Shown here piece after piece: positions 39,476 to 54,211 of a stretch of 64,000 bases of DNA. The notes beneath the pieces are model-generated. The model searched no databases. It was not told the origin of the DNA and saw nothing but the letters and a program-made list of their open reading frames with translations. The stretch covers positions 10,046,419 through 10,110,418 of the forward strand of contig CM034601.1 in the NCBI GenBank assembly GCA_020091685.1, read 5' to 3'. The translations under genes and the position numbers were made by a program. This stretch comes from Lutjanus erythropterus. Its lineage: Eukaryota; Chordata; Actinopteri; Lutjaniformes; Lutjanidae. Positions within the stretch are counted from its first letter, which is position 1, and every line of letters starts with the position of its first letter.

Positions 39476-39868
39476 TCCCCTGCCCCAGAAGGGTTGGACT
39501 CGGAGAGGACACGCCGGACAGAAAGAAGGCGACGGCGGCGCTGCGAGAGACGCCGAAAACGAGGCAAGCGAGCCGGGCATCAGAGCTAGGCTAACCGCGG
39601 CTCCGCATAACCAGCGGTTTTCCAAGCGTCTTTCTCGCCAACGTTCGCTCCTGGTTAACAAGATGGAGATTAAACTGCAGGACGTTAACAACCAGATAAG
39701 CAGCTGTATCAAGGTGATAACAGAGACCTGGCTGCATGAAACATCCCCGGACCCAGCTAGCTCTAGCCTTGGAGCCAACAGGACGTACAAGCTTCCGGGC
39801 CGGTAAGAGGAGAGGAGGAGGAGGTGTGCGTCTATATGAACAACAGCTGGCGCACGGACGCTGCCGTT
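39476..39868 (+). mobile_element. 5' ORF2 fragment of an L2/CR1-like LINE
   Basis: Translation gives LLVNKMEIKLQD, then ITETWLHETSPDP, then (after a one-base frame change) CVYMNNSWRTDAAVI. The blocks NKM-x-EL, TETWL and Y-NN-W are the start of the endonuclease domain of fish L2/CR1-type LINEs. GC content is much higher than in the neighbouring DNA. Only about 390 bases remain, and they sit exactly between duplication units 1 and 2. Confidence 0.75.
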
Positions 39869-41838
39869 ATTGAAATAAATGGGTTTCCACAGCTTAGTGG
39901 GAAATGGTGTTTGTTAAAAGCAGCTAAATACAGCAGGGTTGTGTTGTGATTTTCTGTGACTACAAATGTTTCGTTGATGTTTTCTTACCTCTGAAGAGAA
40001 GACAGAGGTTTCAGCTCTTCTTCTCAGTGAATATCAGGAGTTGTACAGTAAGTTTACTACCCAGGTATTAATTTAGCTCAGAATAGAGACAGAAAGTTAA
40101 GGGATATATTTCAGCTTTTTAGAGAGATTAATAAAGGAAACCCATCACAACTGTTAATGAAACAGAGCCGGCTAGAAGAGGAGGAGAGGGACTTCTGAGT
40201 GCTATCTGATGGTATGTTTAGACCCGGATTACAGAGACGGCCTGGTTTAACTAAGCTGTTGCCATGGTTGAGATTCAGTTCAGAATTTAAGCAGAACTTC
40301 CATCTCCATAAGAAAGAGGCAAATCTGAGATATCTGTCTTTCAGCTCTGTTGACAGACTTGTTCTCAAAGGTAAAAATCCAACACCTTGACGTGGTCACA
40401 GTGTGATGACTGATGTATCTGCCAGCATGTTAAGTGTAACCTCAGAGCACCTGATGGTCTGTGTACATCTGTTTCACTGCTTTGACTTATCCAAAATACT
40501 TATGAGAACTTATATGTTACAAAAACATTTTTTTCTGAATTTTGTTGCTTGATTGAAGGCACTGACATTTTGGACAGAGAACCTGGACGACATCACAGGA
40601 GGGATTAAGGGATGATTACAGAAGGTGGACATTTCTCTCATTTTTAACTGTAATATTTCAAGTTGCATCAGTGCTGACACAGGCACAGGAATTGACAGTT
40701 TATGTTATATTTCTTGTGTTTTTCTCTCACCATCTTCAGCATTAAATCTACACATGGTCTGTTGTCTGTAGATTATTTCAGAATTATTACCTCACATTTT
40801 GAGTGTTTTTGAGAAGACGTGAAACCCAGTTATTCCTAAGTGTGATTGGCAAGCCTGTAAAGCTTTGTATTATTCCCATTTTATTCCTGCATGATTGTTG
40901 TGGAATGTTCAAAAGTTGTGTAATAAATCTGAAAGTAACACATTCTGCTGAAATATTGTCTTCAAATGTTTTTCCTTTGCAACAAAGCCAACTCAAAAAC
41001 TTTAAATCATTTCATGGTTTTTGTGATATTACCCATGTTATTGGCTTGTTACCAAAATATTTTGAAATACTGATTGATTGGAAAGAAATTTTGTGACTGT
41101 CTGACAAAGAATTTTTAAAGAAGAGGTTTGCTGTTAAAAGGATGACAAATCAAGTCAAATCTATTTTTAGATTTATTTGTAAAGTTAACACAGACTTTTC
41201 ACAAATACCTAAAACAAAAATGTTACTGTACAGACACTTGAATTCACTATTACAAAGATGATTAGTAAATTTTATCAGATAATTACATTCAGAATTATAT
41301 CAGCTACTACAGAGAAGAGAATTTCAATGTTTCTCATGTAACTTATGTCATATTTTTATTTCAAAAAGTAACAACAGCAGCACAGTATGCAGTACAGAAA
41401 ATAGTATACAGAGTAAATAAAAGTAAACGCTTTACAAATCATGCTCATATGGTACTAAATGACATTTTCTTTTACCTTGGATTCATTTTTGCAGATGCTC
41501 AAAATCCACATACATGTTTCTCTCCTAAATATTATTGTCCATTAAATAATGACATTCAACTTCAAGTAGAACAAAACAGATCTTCATTTCACATTTTGCA
41601 TGTAATAATTTCACACACTTCATCATGAAAGTGTTTAGTAAGTGTATCATAAGAATCAAATTTCAATAATCAAGATTGTAACAAATGAAGATTTTGTTTC
41701 TCTTTCATTTCACAATATAATTGATTTGACACAAACAAAACATAAATCTAGAAACAACACCACAGTCCAACCCGTTATGTTTGATCTCTGCAGTACAGAC
41801 TCACCTCCACATGTGCAGCACCACTGATAAATCACTCT

Positions 41839-43488
41839 TTAAAGTCCTGCCTGGTTGAGCTCACACAACTCAACACTGTCTCCAGGTCTATATGGAAGCC
41901 AAAATCCAGCATAGAGAGGCTGAGTGAACGTGGTCTCGACTTTGTGGAGAGAGTCATCTTATCAGAGACACTGTAGTAAGACAGAGTACCTGCCCTATGA
42001 TCCAGGTAAACTCCTATTCTGGAGGACTGAGAGCCTGAGATGGAGGTAGAAATATTTTGTGTATGAATGTATAACCATCACTGAAACAATCTAATGTCCA
42101 AGATTTGTCATTATTTCCAAATCCACACATCTGTGGTCCTGTTCTGCTAATATTCTTGTATGCAGCTGCTATAGAAACTCTGCCTGTTATCTTCACCTCC
42201 CAGTAACAACGCCCAGTCAGAGCCTCTCTACTCAGGACCTGCCACCTTTCATCAAATCTGTCTGGGTGATTCAAATATAACTGCCTTACTGTCTCTAATG
42301 TTGCTTTTTGTCCCTGTCAGACAATGACAAGTATGTGTGTGCTGTATTTGGATCCAGTGTGATTTGACAAGAATATTTCAAAAATTCAGCTCTGTTTCTG
42401 GCTCTGCTGGTAAAATATCCACTGCACTCACTGCCTGTGAGATCTTTGCCCACTCACTAAGAACAGCCTGCAGTTTATCTCTGGCCTCTGACACAGCTGC
42501 TGTCACATCCTCAAAAGAGCGCAGAGAATGGCTATCAACGATGGGTAAATCTTTAGATTCACTCAGACATGATAGTGAGGGTAGTTGTTCAGGAAATAGA
42601 GGTGATCATCTGTGCACACAAGCTGCTCCAGATCATTGTCTTTCCTCCGCAGCTCAGTTATCTCCTCCTGCAGCTTCTCTCGATCTCTTTAGCTCGGCTC
42701 ACTTCAGTTTTCTGCTTGGATCTGATCTCCTGCTTCACTTCAGAGCTTCTCTGTTCAATCAGACGGATCATCTCAGTGAAGATCTTCTCACTGTCCCTCA
42801 CAGCTTCATCAGCAGAATGATTGATAGCCTCCACCCGCTGAAGTACCTTGACCTCCTCTCTCTGTCCTGGACTCTCTGTCGGATGTTTTGGCGACTCACT
42901 CAGCTCTTTCTGCCTCTCAGCCCTTTCTGCTGCAGCAGACACTGTGTCGTGGCCTTTATGATCTTCCATGGAGCAGAGATAACAGACGGCTTTCTGATCA
43001 GGCGGCAGGAAATCATCACTTCATCATGGCAAGAGCAGATGTTCTCCTGAAGCTGTAAAGTGGCTTCAACCAGTTTGTGTTTCTTTAACAGAGCTACATC
43101 ATAGTGAGGCTGGAGGTGCTGCTGACAGTAAGAGGCCATACACACCAGACAGGACTTGAAAGCTTTCATTTTCCTCCCAGTGCAGTAATCACAGGCCACG
43201 TCTCCAGGTCCAGCATAGGAATGATCAGGTGAGACAGCTTGAAGTCCACTTTCTTCAGTTCCTCCACCAACTCTGCTAATATGGTATTCTTCACTAGGAC
43301 AGGCCTCAGTGTGAAGCTCTGCCTGCACTGAGGGCAGCTGTGTGTTTTCCTCTGGCTCTCTTCATCCCAGCAGTCTTTAATGCAGCTGCAGTAGCTGTGC
43401 CCACAGGAATAGTCACCGGATCCTTTAGAGATCCACAGATTGAACAGCTCAGTTTTTCACGATCCAGCTGAATCACTTGCTGCGCCAT
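41839..43488 (-). pseudogene. TRIM copy 2, disrupted
   Basis: Same architecture as copy 1. The start is [18 protein letters not shown] at 43488; an in-frame upstream ATG at 43506 would add MSSRGE. It ends with a stop at 41839. The RING carries the same two one-base losses as copy 1 (near 43425 and at 43405), so the zinc-binding Cys-Gly-His is out of frame. The linker and B-boxes are open over 42900-43328, the coiled coil over 42658-42969 and the SPRY over 42014-42274, each in a different frame. An ISRE-like site lies about 30 bases upstream. Unlike the other copies it keeps this element. Confidence 0.8.
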
Positions 43489-43518
43489 TTCTCCTCTAGA
43501 CGACATTGAATGTCAGTA

Positions 43519-43531
43519 AGTTTCACTTTCT
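43519..43531 (-). promoter_or_regulatory. ISRE-like site upstream of TRIM copy 2
   Basis: agtttcactttct on the + strand fits the interferon-stimulated response element core AGTTTCNNTTTC, about 31 bases upstream of the copy 2 start. The aligned positions in copies 1, 3 and 4 read differently (for example taattttactgtg in copy 4). A match by chance is possible, but the location and gene family make it credible. Confidence 0.5.
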
Positions 43532-43699
43532 GTTACCAGAAAAAGCTGTGCTCATTCCTTGTTTATCCACTGATCTGTAGTGCATGGACTGTCCAGCTCT
43601 TGAATGTCATGCACAGTTTACACCCGTCTTTAAACTGTTAGATCTGTGAATGGGGAGGAGCAGCAGGAAGGTCTTAGTCTAGCCAAAGAGAAGTCATGC

Positions 43700-46600
43700 T
43701 CCTTTCCAGGAAGAGGTGTGGTTTGAGAGATGTAGTATGTTTGCTCATTTTAAATCTGTCGATTATACATCTTACAGACATTGGCATGGAAAGAACAATG
43801 AAGAACTTACATGGCTGCTCTGCTCTCAGAAATTGGAAGCTTTTAATGTGTTTTTCAGCAGCACTTTACCAGAAGACTGGGCAGTATTAATTTAACACCC
43901 AGTAATTTAGTTTTAGTGACCTGCTCATTCAATATTTAATCTATGGACAGACTAAGAACAGTAGCATTAGCTAGAAACACCTTCTGCCAAATACAATTTG
44001 TTTTGTAACTCACAAGCAAGCCTCTGACACACACACCACCTCAGCAACAAGCAACAACTGCTGCCTGACCTGAAAATATTTCATGCAATAAATGTATTAG
44101 GGAATCCTGCAATCGTCTGTATCAGCAATGTGACTAGATAAGCATAATAGTTACTGAAAGTCTGTGTTATGTTTGCTGTCACAGAAGAGAAAGTTACACC
44201 TATTAAAGGGACAGACACCCCACAGCAAAATACACATTTTTCTCTGGCCTATAGTGCTATTTATCCACATTTTTTTTTTTTGGTGTTGCTGAGATTTGCA
44301 ACATCAGCCATAGAAATGCCTTACTTTCTCCAATATAATGCAAATAAATTGGCATTTCGGCTTGTGGTGCTCAGAGCATGCAAAATAAATAAATAAATAA
44401 AATAAAAATTTAAAAGTCAAAAGCAGGTCTCTTTCAAAAGTCAAACAGTTTCTAGTAGAAAGAAGTAGTTCTGGTTGATTCAACTATGAAGGTTTGCGGA
44501 TCATCTTGAGTGATTGGTCATGATTTTTGGAAAGAGACCCTGGTTTTAAATTTTTCTTTTTGGTAATTGATCACCACAAGCCAAGTGCTATTTAGTTCTG
44601 TTATACTGAAGAGAAGGCAGACATCTCTATGGTTGATTTCTCTCCAGCTGTGCAACTCACACCAAAATAATCTAGATGGATATGGATCGAATGCATTTTT
44701 AATTCTAGGTGAACTGTCCCTTTAATTTTTGTTTGTGAGCCTAAGTGTGTTATTGTGTGTGCTTTGAGGATGTTGCTATGACCTCTGATTTCAGGTCTGA
44801 CAGCAAAATTCTTAAAGACAATATTTGATTGAAGCATGTTTATTACAAATGCTGTGCAAAGATTATGGTCACTTTATAGATAGAAGGAATTTTCACAGAG
44901 TGTAACAGAGTCGACTGTTTCAGCACCTTTATTTTAACTGACCTGTACTGTAGTGGCACTGATTGGGTGTGGTTTGTGTGTGTGTGTGGATGGAGGACTT
45001 TACTCAGTGTGAGCCAGTGGCTGTGGGCAGTTACTGACTGAGGACAGGTGTGATTTAGGTGCCTCAGCCCCTGAAATTATTTAGCTGCAGGTTGCAAACA
45101 CTGCTTTCTTTCATCCTCTGTGTGCTTTAATCTGCAGGCTGAGGTCTCCCCACGTCGCAGCCTTAAGGCTGAGTTGAACTTCCAGAAGGCCGAAGAGTGA
45201 TGGTCTAGTCCATGGCAGCAGCCTGAAGCCAGCCATCAAGTCACGGCTGTGTGACAACAAAGCGCAACTACAGAAGTGACCAACGTGCGCAAAGTGGATC
45301 TTGGCCTCCTCTCCCATCGACGAGTCAAAAGACTGACATTCTTGAAACTAAAGGACTGACCATTCTCCCAACATTAGATCATCACTCTGATTTTTATACA
45401 AGTAAAATAAAATTGTACTTTTAACCTGTTTTAACGTTGTGTTGTTTCCTAAAAGTATTGCAGTAGGGGTGTTATAATGGCACAATATCAAACGCTTGTC
45501 ATGTTGTCCATATAAAACAAAAATTGTTTTATTTCATGTTCTCTGCTCCAGGCAAAGTAGGAGGGCACCCAAAGAAAATTTGGCTCAAAGTCCCTGTTAT
45601 CTAGGGCCCAGCCTGCATTAGGGGCATGTTTGGTCACTGACCTTGAACACCAACATGACCAATAACAGAATACTGACTTTCCAGAAATCTGATTCCAAAC
45701 ATCCAAACAAAAAAACCTATCAGTGTTAAGTTGGGTTGGGACTGTGACAGTGAGGCCACAGTGTAATATTTATTTATATAGATTATATTAGTGACTTGCT
45801 TAGCATGACCAAAGACATGATGTCGTGCTCAAACTACTGGGGTAGACAGAAAACTCGCAACACCAGTTTAATTTTAGTTTAGTTTTACTTTGCACAACTT
45901 AAACAATACAAGGCTAATTTAAAACTCCTCCCAAATAAAGATTTCAGAAACCTATTGAGAGCACAATAACAATTACAGAACAGTACAGAAAATAATACAA
46001 GTTATAGAAAACTAATAGTAGCATAACAAAATATTTATGGTAGCAACAACAATAATAACAACAATCATGGTAACACCCATTTAAAAGCAGAAAATAAAAT
46101 CAATAAAATACAAAATACATCGATACTTATTCATGATAACTATCATGATCACAATAAGACTCAATACATAACGCAACTAAGACACATTACAGCCTACACT
46201 AATTCAAAACTGTTAATACATGTTAGTTCTAGATAATAACTGAAACCTTGAGAAAATGAATCATTGATCAGTAAAAATAACCTGCTCCATCATCCTGAGC
46301 CTTGACCCAGAAATATATGCTTGACCACAGAAAAAGGTGCCTCTTCACAAAAGGCCATTGCGACATCAGACTCATGTTGATGGAACACATTGCAAATACA
46401 CAAATTAAAATCAGATGATAATTCTCGACAGCCATAAGACATCTTCAACAACAGAAAACAAAAATCATGTTCTACATTCATGTTCTACATTCCTTATGTA
46501 AAGAAAAACAATCTTTTTTGTTAAAACATGTTATGTTGGTTTCTGAAACTAAAAAAACTTAGTAATGAATTCCATGCCACCATTGCTCTGTAATAAACTG

Positions 46601-46716
46601 TTCTATGTCTACACCCACCCATCAGGTTTGACCTCTGCAGTGCAGACACACCTACATACCTCATACCTCTACACACTGTCTACTGCACAGCACCACTGAT
46701 GACTCACTCTTTAAAC
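43700..46716. other. Spacer between TRIM copies 2 and 3, no gene recognised
   Basis: Holds a MITE (44202-44725), a short GT tract near 44980, and AT-rich sequence. The 3' flank shared by units 1, 2 and 4 is absent here, so TRIM copy 3 has its own unrelated downstream sequence. Confidence 0.55.
44202..44725. mobile_element. MITE, TIR ATTAAAGGGACAG
   Basis: attaaagggacag at the left and ctgtccctttaat at the right are exact reverse complements over 13 bases, 524 bp apart. The interior is non-coding. The TIR core is shared with the elements at 24931 and 28818. Confidence 0.75.
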
Positions 46717-48403
<1,687 letters not shown>

Positions 48404-48763
48404 TCATTTCCTTCATGCCTGTCCACTGATCTGTAGTGTGTGGACTTTTCAGCTCTTACATTTCATCACATGTTTACACCCATCTACAGACTGGTAGATC
48501 TGTAAAGGAGGGAAGAACAAATGTCAGAGCTGAACAGACGTCAAACAGAGGGGTCTATCTTTGCCAGTCTGTCTGTCTGGGTGGAGTTATAAAGTTGTGG
48601 TTCATTCCAGGAGGAGGAGGGTTTAGGAGTTGTGGTGTGCCTCTAGCCCTAGAGCACCTCTCAGATAACTACAGAATTAAAATAAAACACTTAATATTTA
48701 CCATACTATTTCAGATAAATGACTACTGCTACTACTATTACTGATAAATCTAATAAAATATAA

Positions 48764-48803
48764 CAATAATAATAATAATGATAATAATAATAATAATAAT
48801 AAT
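48764..48803. repeat. (AAT)n microsatellite
   Basis: Imperfect AAT/ATG trinucleotide run. The counterpart in the other duplicate is at 54146-54210, where it is longer. Confidence 0.85.
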
Positions 48804-49117
48804 ATGATGATGATGATACTTTACAGCTTGACTGTGGGTGTTTGGTTTGGTTTGTTTATAAAAATCCATATTCACAAAGACATATGAGAAATGTACCAGT
48901 AATGGCATTTGCTGTCTCTACACATGACACTAAAAGATAAGATACGAAATCTTCCTGGATGAGGACCATTTAAAATAACAATAAATTCATAAAACCAGCA
49001 CGACATGTAAATAGAATGCAGAGAATATGAACAAATCTGGATTTGTGTAAATCATTCAACACACAGGAATCAACGTAATTATATAAATAAGTACAAGTTC
49101 TGATTTCCTTTCCTTAT

Positions 49118-49185
<68 letters not shown>

Positions 49186-49222
49186 TAATAATAATAATGA
49201 TAATAATAATCATCATCATCAT
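49118..49222. repeat. (AAT)n microsatellite, expanded
   Basis: About 30 AAT/ATA units with a few GAT interruptions and a CAT tail. The matching position in the duplicate (54525-54542) has only about six units. Confidence 0.9.
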
Positions 49223-49484
49223 GTTTATGTTACTTTTCCTTTTTAATTTTATTACTGTTAAACATGCAGCACAATGGATGCGTAATTAATCAAAACACAT
49301 AACATCGTTTATTATGTGACACATTTCCTCTACGTGGTCCGTCGCTTTGAACATCCGAAGCAGAATTCGGAGTGTAGCATTTATTTTATTCCGCCACAGC
49401 TTGACGCGTTCTGTTACACGAGCTAGTAAACAACATCTCAACATGTCGTGATAACAGTTCTGTAAACAGCTAAATGTTAAAAAT

Positions 49485-49580
49485 ATGACGGCGATTCTGA
49501 ACAAACTTAACATCTCGTGTGTTTTGATATTTCTTTTATATCTTTCTGATGTTTTGAGGTTTCCGTCTGCGGCAGCAAAG
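49485..49580 (+). pseudogene. Orphan duplicate of TXNDC15 exon 1
   Basis: ATG followed by a frame starting [20 protein letters not shown] (a signal peptide), then a GTAAG donor at 49581. It matches TXNDC15 exon 1 at 54815-54911 base for base except that one C is missing near the end (AAAG instead of ACAAG), so the exon is 96 nt and its phase no longer fits exon 2. No TXNDC15 exon 2-6 copy follows it. It could still act as an alternative first exon spliced over 6.5 kb, but the phase error would then change the reading frame. Confidence 0.85.
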
Positions 49581-52067
49581 GTAAGACTGACAGCAGCTCG
49601 TTAGCTAAACAGTAGCAACTGACACTTAACGTTCATGCTAATTAGCAGATAACTGATAATCATACTGACGCTAATTTAATTTAATGTCAGGAAGCTGCTT
49701 AGTTAACTCAGTGTTGTGTTCTTGTTTTAACAAGATGTTACTTTAACCAAACGGAACCTGTTCAATGCTACAAAATAATTCTGATTATTGTAAATTAATA
49801 GAGATGTTGTAACTTTTTACACTCGTAGTTTAACGCTTAGAAACGCATTAGGATTAGAGCTGCAACGATGAATAGATTATGAATTGATTAATACATTAAT
49901 TGCCACCTATACTGATAATTGATTGTATTTCAAGAAAGAAAAGTCAAATTCTCTGATTCCAGCTCCTAACATGTGAATATTTTCTTTGGTCCTTTTGGTA
50001 TTGTTCTTTCTTTTATCAGTCGTTCTCTGTCCATATTCCAAGATAAATGGGTATTTCCACAGTTTAGTGGGAAATGATGTTTGTTAAAAGCAGCTAAATA
50101 CAGCAGGGTTGTGTTGTAATTTTTGTGAATACAAATGTTTGGTTTATGTTTTCTTGCCTCCTGACCAGAACACAGAGGTTTCAGCTCTTCAGCTCTCTGC
50201 CACATTTTCTCAGTGAATATCAGGAGTTGTACAGTAAGTTTACTACCCAGATATTAATTTAGCTCAGAATAGGGACAGAAAACTTCAGGGACATCTTTCA
50301 GCTTTTAGAGACATTAATAAAATGAAACCCATCACAGTAACATCTGTTAATGAAACAGAGGCCGCTAGAAGAGGGGAGAGGGACTCTGAGTGCTATCTGA
50401 TGGTATGTTTAGACGGATTATAGAGACAGCCTGGTTTAACTAGCTGTTGCCATGGTTGAGATTCAGTTCAGAATTTAAGCAGAACTTCCATCTCCATAAG
50501 AAAGAGGCAAATCTGAGATATCTGTCTTTCAGCTCTGTTGACAGACTTGTTCTCAAAGGTAAAATCCAACACCTTGATGTGGTCACAGTGTGATGACTGA
50601 TGTATCTGCCAGCATGTTATGTAACCTCAGAGCACCCGATGGTCTGTGTACATCTGTTTCACTGCTTTGACCTCTTATCCAAAATACTTATGAGAACTTA
50701 TATGTTACAAAAACATTTTTTTCTGAATTTTGTTTGCTTGATTGAAGGCACTGACATTTTGGACAGAGAACCTCCAAGGACGACATCACAGGAGGGATTA
50801 GGGATGATTACAGAAGGTGGACATTTCTCTCATTTTTAACTGTAATATTTCAAGTTGCATCAGTGCTGACACAGGGCACAGGAATACTCAGTTTATGTTA
50901 TATTTCCTTGTGTTTTCTCTCACCATCTTCAGCATTAAATCTACACATGGTCTGTTGTGTGTAGATTATTTCAGAAATTATTACCTCACATTTTGAGTGT
51001 TTTTGAGAAGACGTGAAGCCCAGTTATTCCTAAAGTGTGATTGGCGAAGCCTGTAAACTTTGTATTATTCCCATTTTATTCCTGCATGATTGTTGTGGAA
51101 TGTTCAAAAGTTGTGTAATAAATCTGAAAGTAACACATTCTGCTGAAATATTTCGAATGTTTTTCCTTTTCAACAGAGCCAACATCTCAAAACCTTAAAT
51201 CATTTCATGGTTTCTGGTGATATTACCCACACCTTCATCATACAGTGGAGGTTATCGGCTTGTTACCAAAATATTTTGAAATACTGATTGATTGGAAAGA
51301 AATTTTTGTGACTGTCTGACGGTGAAAAGAATTTTTAAAGAAGAGGTTTGCTGTTAAAAGGATGACAAATCAAGTCTATTTTTAGATTTATTTATTTGTA
51401 AAGTTAACAAACTTTTCACAAATATTTCTAAAACTAAAAATGTTACAGACACCTGAATTCACTCTTAAAAGATGATTAGTAAATTGTATCAGATAATTAT
51501 TCAGAATTATATCAGCTACTACAGAGAAGAGAATTTCACTGTTTCTCATGTAACTTATGTCATATTTGTTTATTTCAAAAAAGTAACACAGCAGCACAGT
51601 ATGCAGTACAGACAATGGTATATAGAGTAAATAAAAGTAAACTTTATATTATACAAATCATGCTCATATGGTACTAAAATGACATTTTCTTTTACCTTGG
51701 ATTCATTTTTGCAGATGCTCAAAATCCACATACATGTTTCTCATAAATATTATTGTCCATTAAATAATGACATTCAACTTCAAGTAGAACAAAACAGATC
51801 TTCATTTCACATTTTGCATGTATTATTTCCACACACTTCATATCATGAAAGTGTTTAGTAAGTGTATCATAAGAATCAAATTTCAACAAACAAGATTGTT
51901 ACAAATGAAGATTTTGTTTCTCTTTCATTTCACACTATGATTGATTTGACACAAACAAAACATAAAAATCTAGAAACAACACCACAGTCCAACCCGTTAT
52001 GTTTGATCTCTGCAGTACAGACTCACCTCCACATGTGCAGCACCACTGATAAATCACTCTTTTAAAG

Positions 52068-53720
52068 TCACGCCTGGTTGAGCTCACACAACCCACACTG
52101 TCTCCAACTGAATCTGGAAGCCAAAATCCAGCATAGAGAGGCTGAGTGAACGTGGTCTCGACTTTGTGGAGAGAGTCATCTTATCAGTGACACTGTAGTA
52201 AGACAGAGTACCTGCCCTATGATCCAGGTAAACTCCTATTCTGGAGGACTGAGGGCCTGAGATGGAGGTAGAAATATTGTTGTGTATGAATGCATAACCA
52301 CCACTGAAACAATCTAATGTCCAAGACATGTCATTATTTCCAAATCTACACCCATCTATGCTCCCTGTTCTGCTAATATTCTTGTATGCAGCTGCTATAG
52401 AAACTCTGCCCGTTATCTTCACTCCCAGTAACAACGTCCAGTCAGAGCCTCTACTCAGGACCTGAAACCTTTTATCAAATCTGTCTGGGTGATTCAAATA
52501 TAACTGCCTTACTGTCTCTAATGTTGCCTTTTTGTCCCTGTCAATGACAAACGTTTGTGTGCTGTATTTGGATCCAGTGTGATTTGACGAGAATATTTCA
52601 AAATTCAGCTCTGTTTCTGGGCTCTGCTGGTAAAACATCCACTACAGTCTCCATCTGTGAGATCTTTGCCCTCCTCACTAAGAACAGTGAGAACAGCGTG
52701 CAGTTTATCTCTGGCGTCTGACACAGCTGCTGTCACACCCTCAAAAGAGCGCAGAGGATGCCTATCAATAATGGGTAAATCTTTAAATTCACTCAGGCAT
52801 GATAGCGAGGGTAGTTGTTCAGGAAAACGAGGTGGTCATCTGTGTGTTCAAGCTGCTCCAGATCATTGTCTTTCCTCCAGCTCAGTTATCTCCTGCTGCA
52901 GCTTCTTCTCAAGCTCTTCAGCTCGACTCACTTCAGTTTTCTGCTGGGATCTGATCTCCTGCTTCACTTCAGAGCTTCTCTGTTCAATCAGACGGATCAT
53001 CTCAGTGAGGATCTTCTCACTGTCCCTCACAGCTTCATCAGCAGAATGATTGATAGCCTCCACCCTCAGCTGAAGCACCTGACATATTTCTCTCTGTCCT
53101 GGACTCTCTGTTGGATGTTTTGGCGACTCACCTCGAGCTCTTTCTGCCTCTCAGCCCTTTCTGCTGCAGCAGACACTGTGTCGTGGCCTTTATGATCATC
53201 CATGGAGCAGAGATAACAGATGGCTTTCTGATCAGGCGGCAGGAAACTTCATCACGTGGCGAGCAGATGTTCTCCTGTAGTTTTAAAGTGGCTTCAACCA
53301 GTTTGTGTTTCTTTAATAGAGCTACATCATAGTGAGGCTGGAGGTGCTGCTCACAGTAAGAGGCCATACACACCAGACAGGACTTGAAAGCTTTTATTTT
53401 CCTCCCAGTGCAGAAATCACAGGCCACGTCTCCAGGTCCAGCATAGGAATGACCAGGTGAAGCAGCTTGAAGTCCCACTTTCTTCAGTTCCTCCACCAAC
53501 TCTGCTAATATGGTATTCTTCACCAGGACAGGCCTCGGTCTGAAGCTCTGCCTGCACTGAGGGCAGCTGTGTTTTTCCTCTGGCTCTCTCATCCCAGTAG
53601 TCTTTAATGCAGCTCATGCAGTAGCTGTGCTCACAGGAATAGTCACGGATCCTTCAGGAGATCCAGACAGATTGAACATCTCAGTTTTTCACGATCCAGC
53701 TGAATCACTTGCTGCGCCAT
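52068..53720 (-). pseudogene. TRIM copy 4, disrupted, best preserved SPRY
   Basis: Starts [12 protein letters not shown] at 53720 and ends near 52068. Open blocks: RING tail, linker and B-boxes (53128-53592, with [10 protein letters not shown] and CDFCTGRK), coiled coil (52863-53078) and PRY/SPRY (52084-52638, 184 codons with SWTLDCFSGGYAF and GVYLDHRAGTLS). Breaks: a lost base at 53635 shared with copies 1 and 2, a further lost base near 53646 giving a stop after KDP, and frame changes between B-box 2 and the coil and at the extreme C-terminus. It lies head-to-head with the functional TXNDC15 exon 1. It is a TRIM-type ubiquitin ligase gene that cannot make a full protein as written. Confidence 0.8.
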
Positions 53721-54160
53721 TTCTCCTCTTAGACGACAATGAACCTCTGGTAATTTTACTGTGTGTATCCTGTGCTCATTTCCTTCATGCCTGTCCACTG
53801 ATCTGTAGTGTGTGGACTTTTCAGCTCTTAAATTTCATCACATGTTTACACCCATCTACAGACTGGTAGATCTGTGAAAGGAGGGAAGAACAAATGTCAG
53901 AGCTGAACAGACGTCAAACAGGAGGGCTATCTTTGCCAGTAAATGATGTCTGTCTGTCTGGGTGGAGTTATAAAGTTGTGGTTCATTCCAGGAGGAGGAG
54001 TGGTTTAGGAGTTGTGGTGTGCCTCTAGCCCTAGAGCACCTCTCAGATAACTACAGAATTAAAATAAAACACTTAATATTTACCATACTATTTCAGATAA
54101 ATGACTACTGCTACTACTATTACTGATAAATCAAATAAAAATATAACAATAATAATAATG

Positions 54161-54211
<51 letters not shown>

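Larger units (their letters stand above)
39870..43700. repeat. Segmental duplication unit 2 (TRIM 3' flank + TRIM copy 2)
   Basis: Homology to unit 1 begins at aaatgggtttccacagc just after the LINE piece and runs through the TRIM gene into its 5' flank, where it fades near 43700. It includes about 120 bases (around 41000-41160) that are also in unit 4 but missing from unit 1. Confidence 0.8.

Noticed and set aside
42337..43050. 237-codon + strand open frame, among the longest uninterrupted frames in the window
   Set aside because: It is exactly antisense to the coiled coil and B-box of TRIM copy 2, and similar antisense frames recur over the other copies. Its content (Ser/Leu/Cys-rich, no domain) is what the reverse strand of an acidic coiled coil gives.
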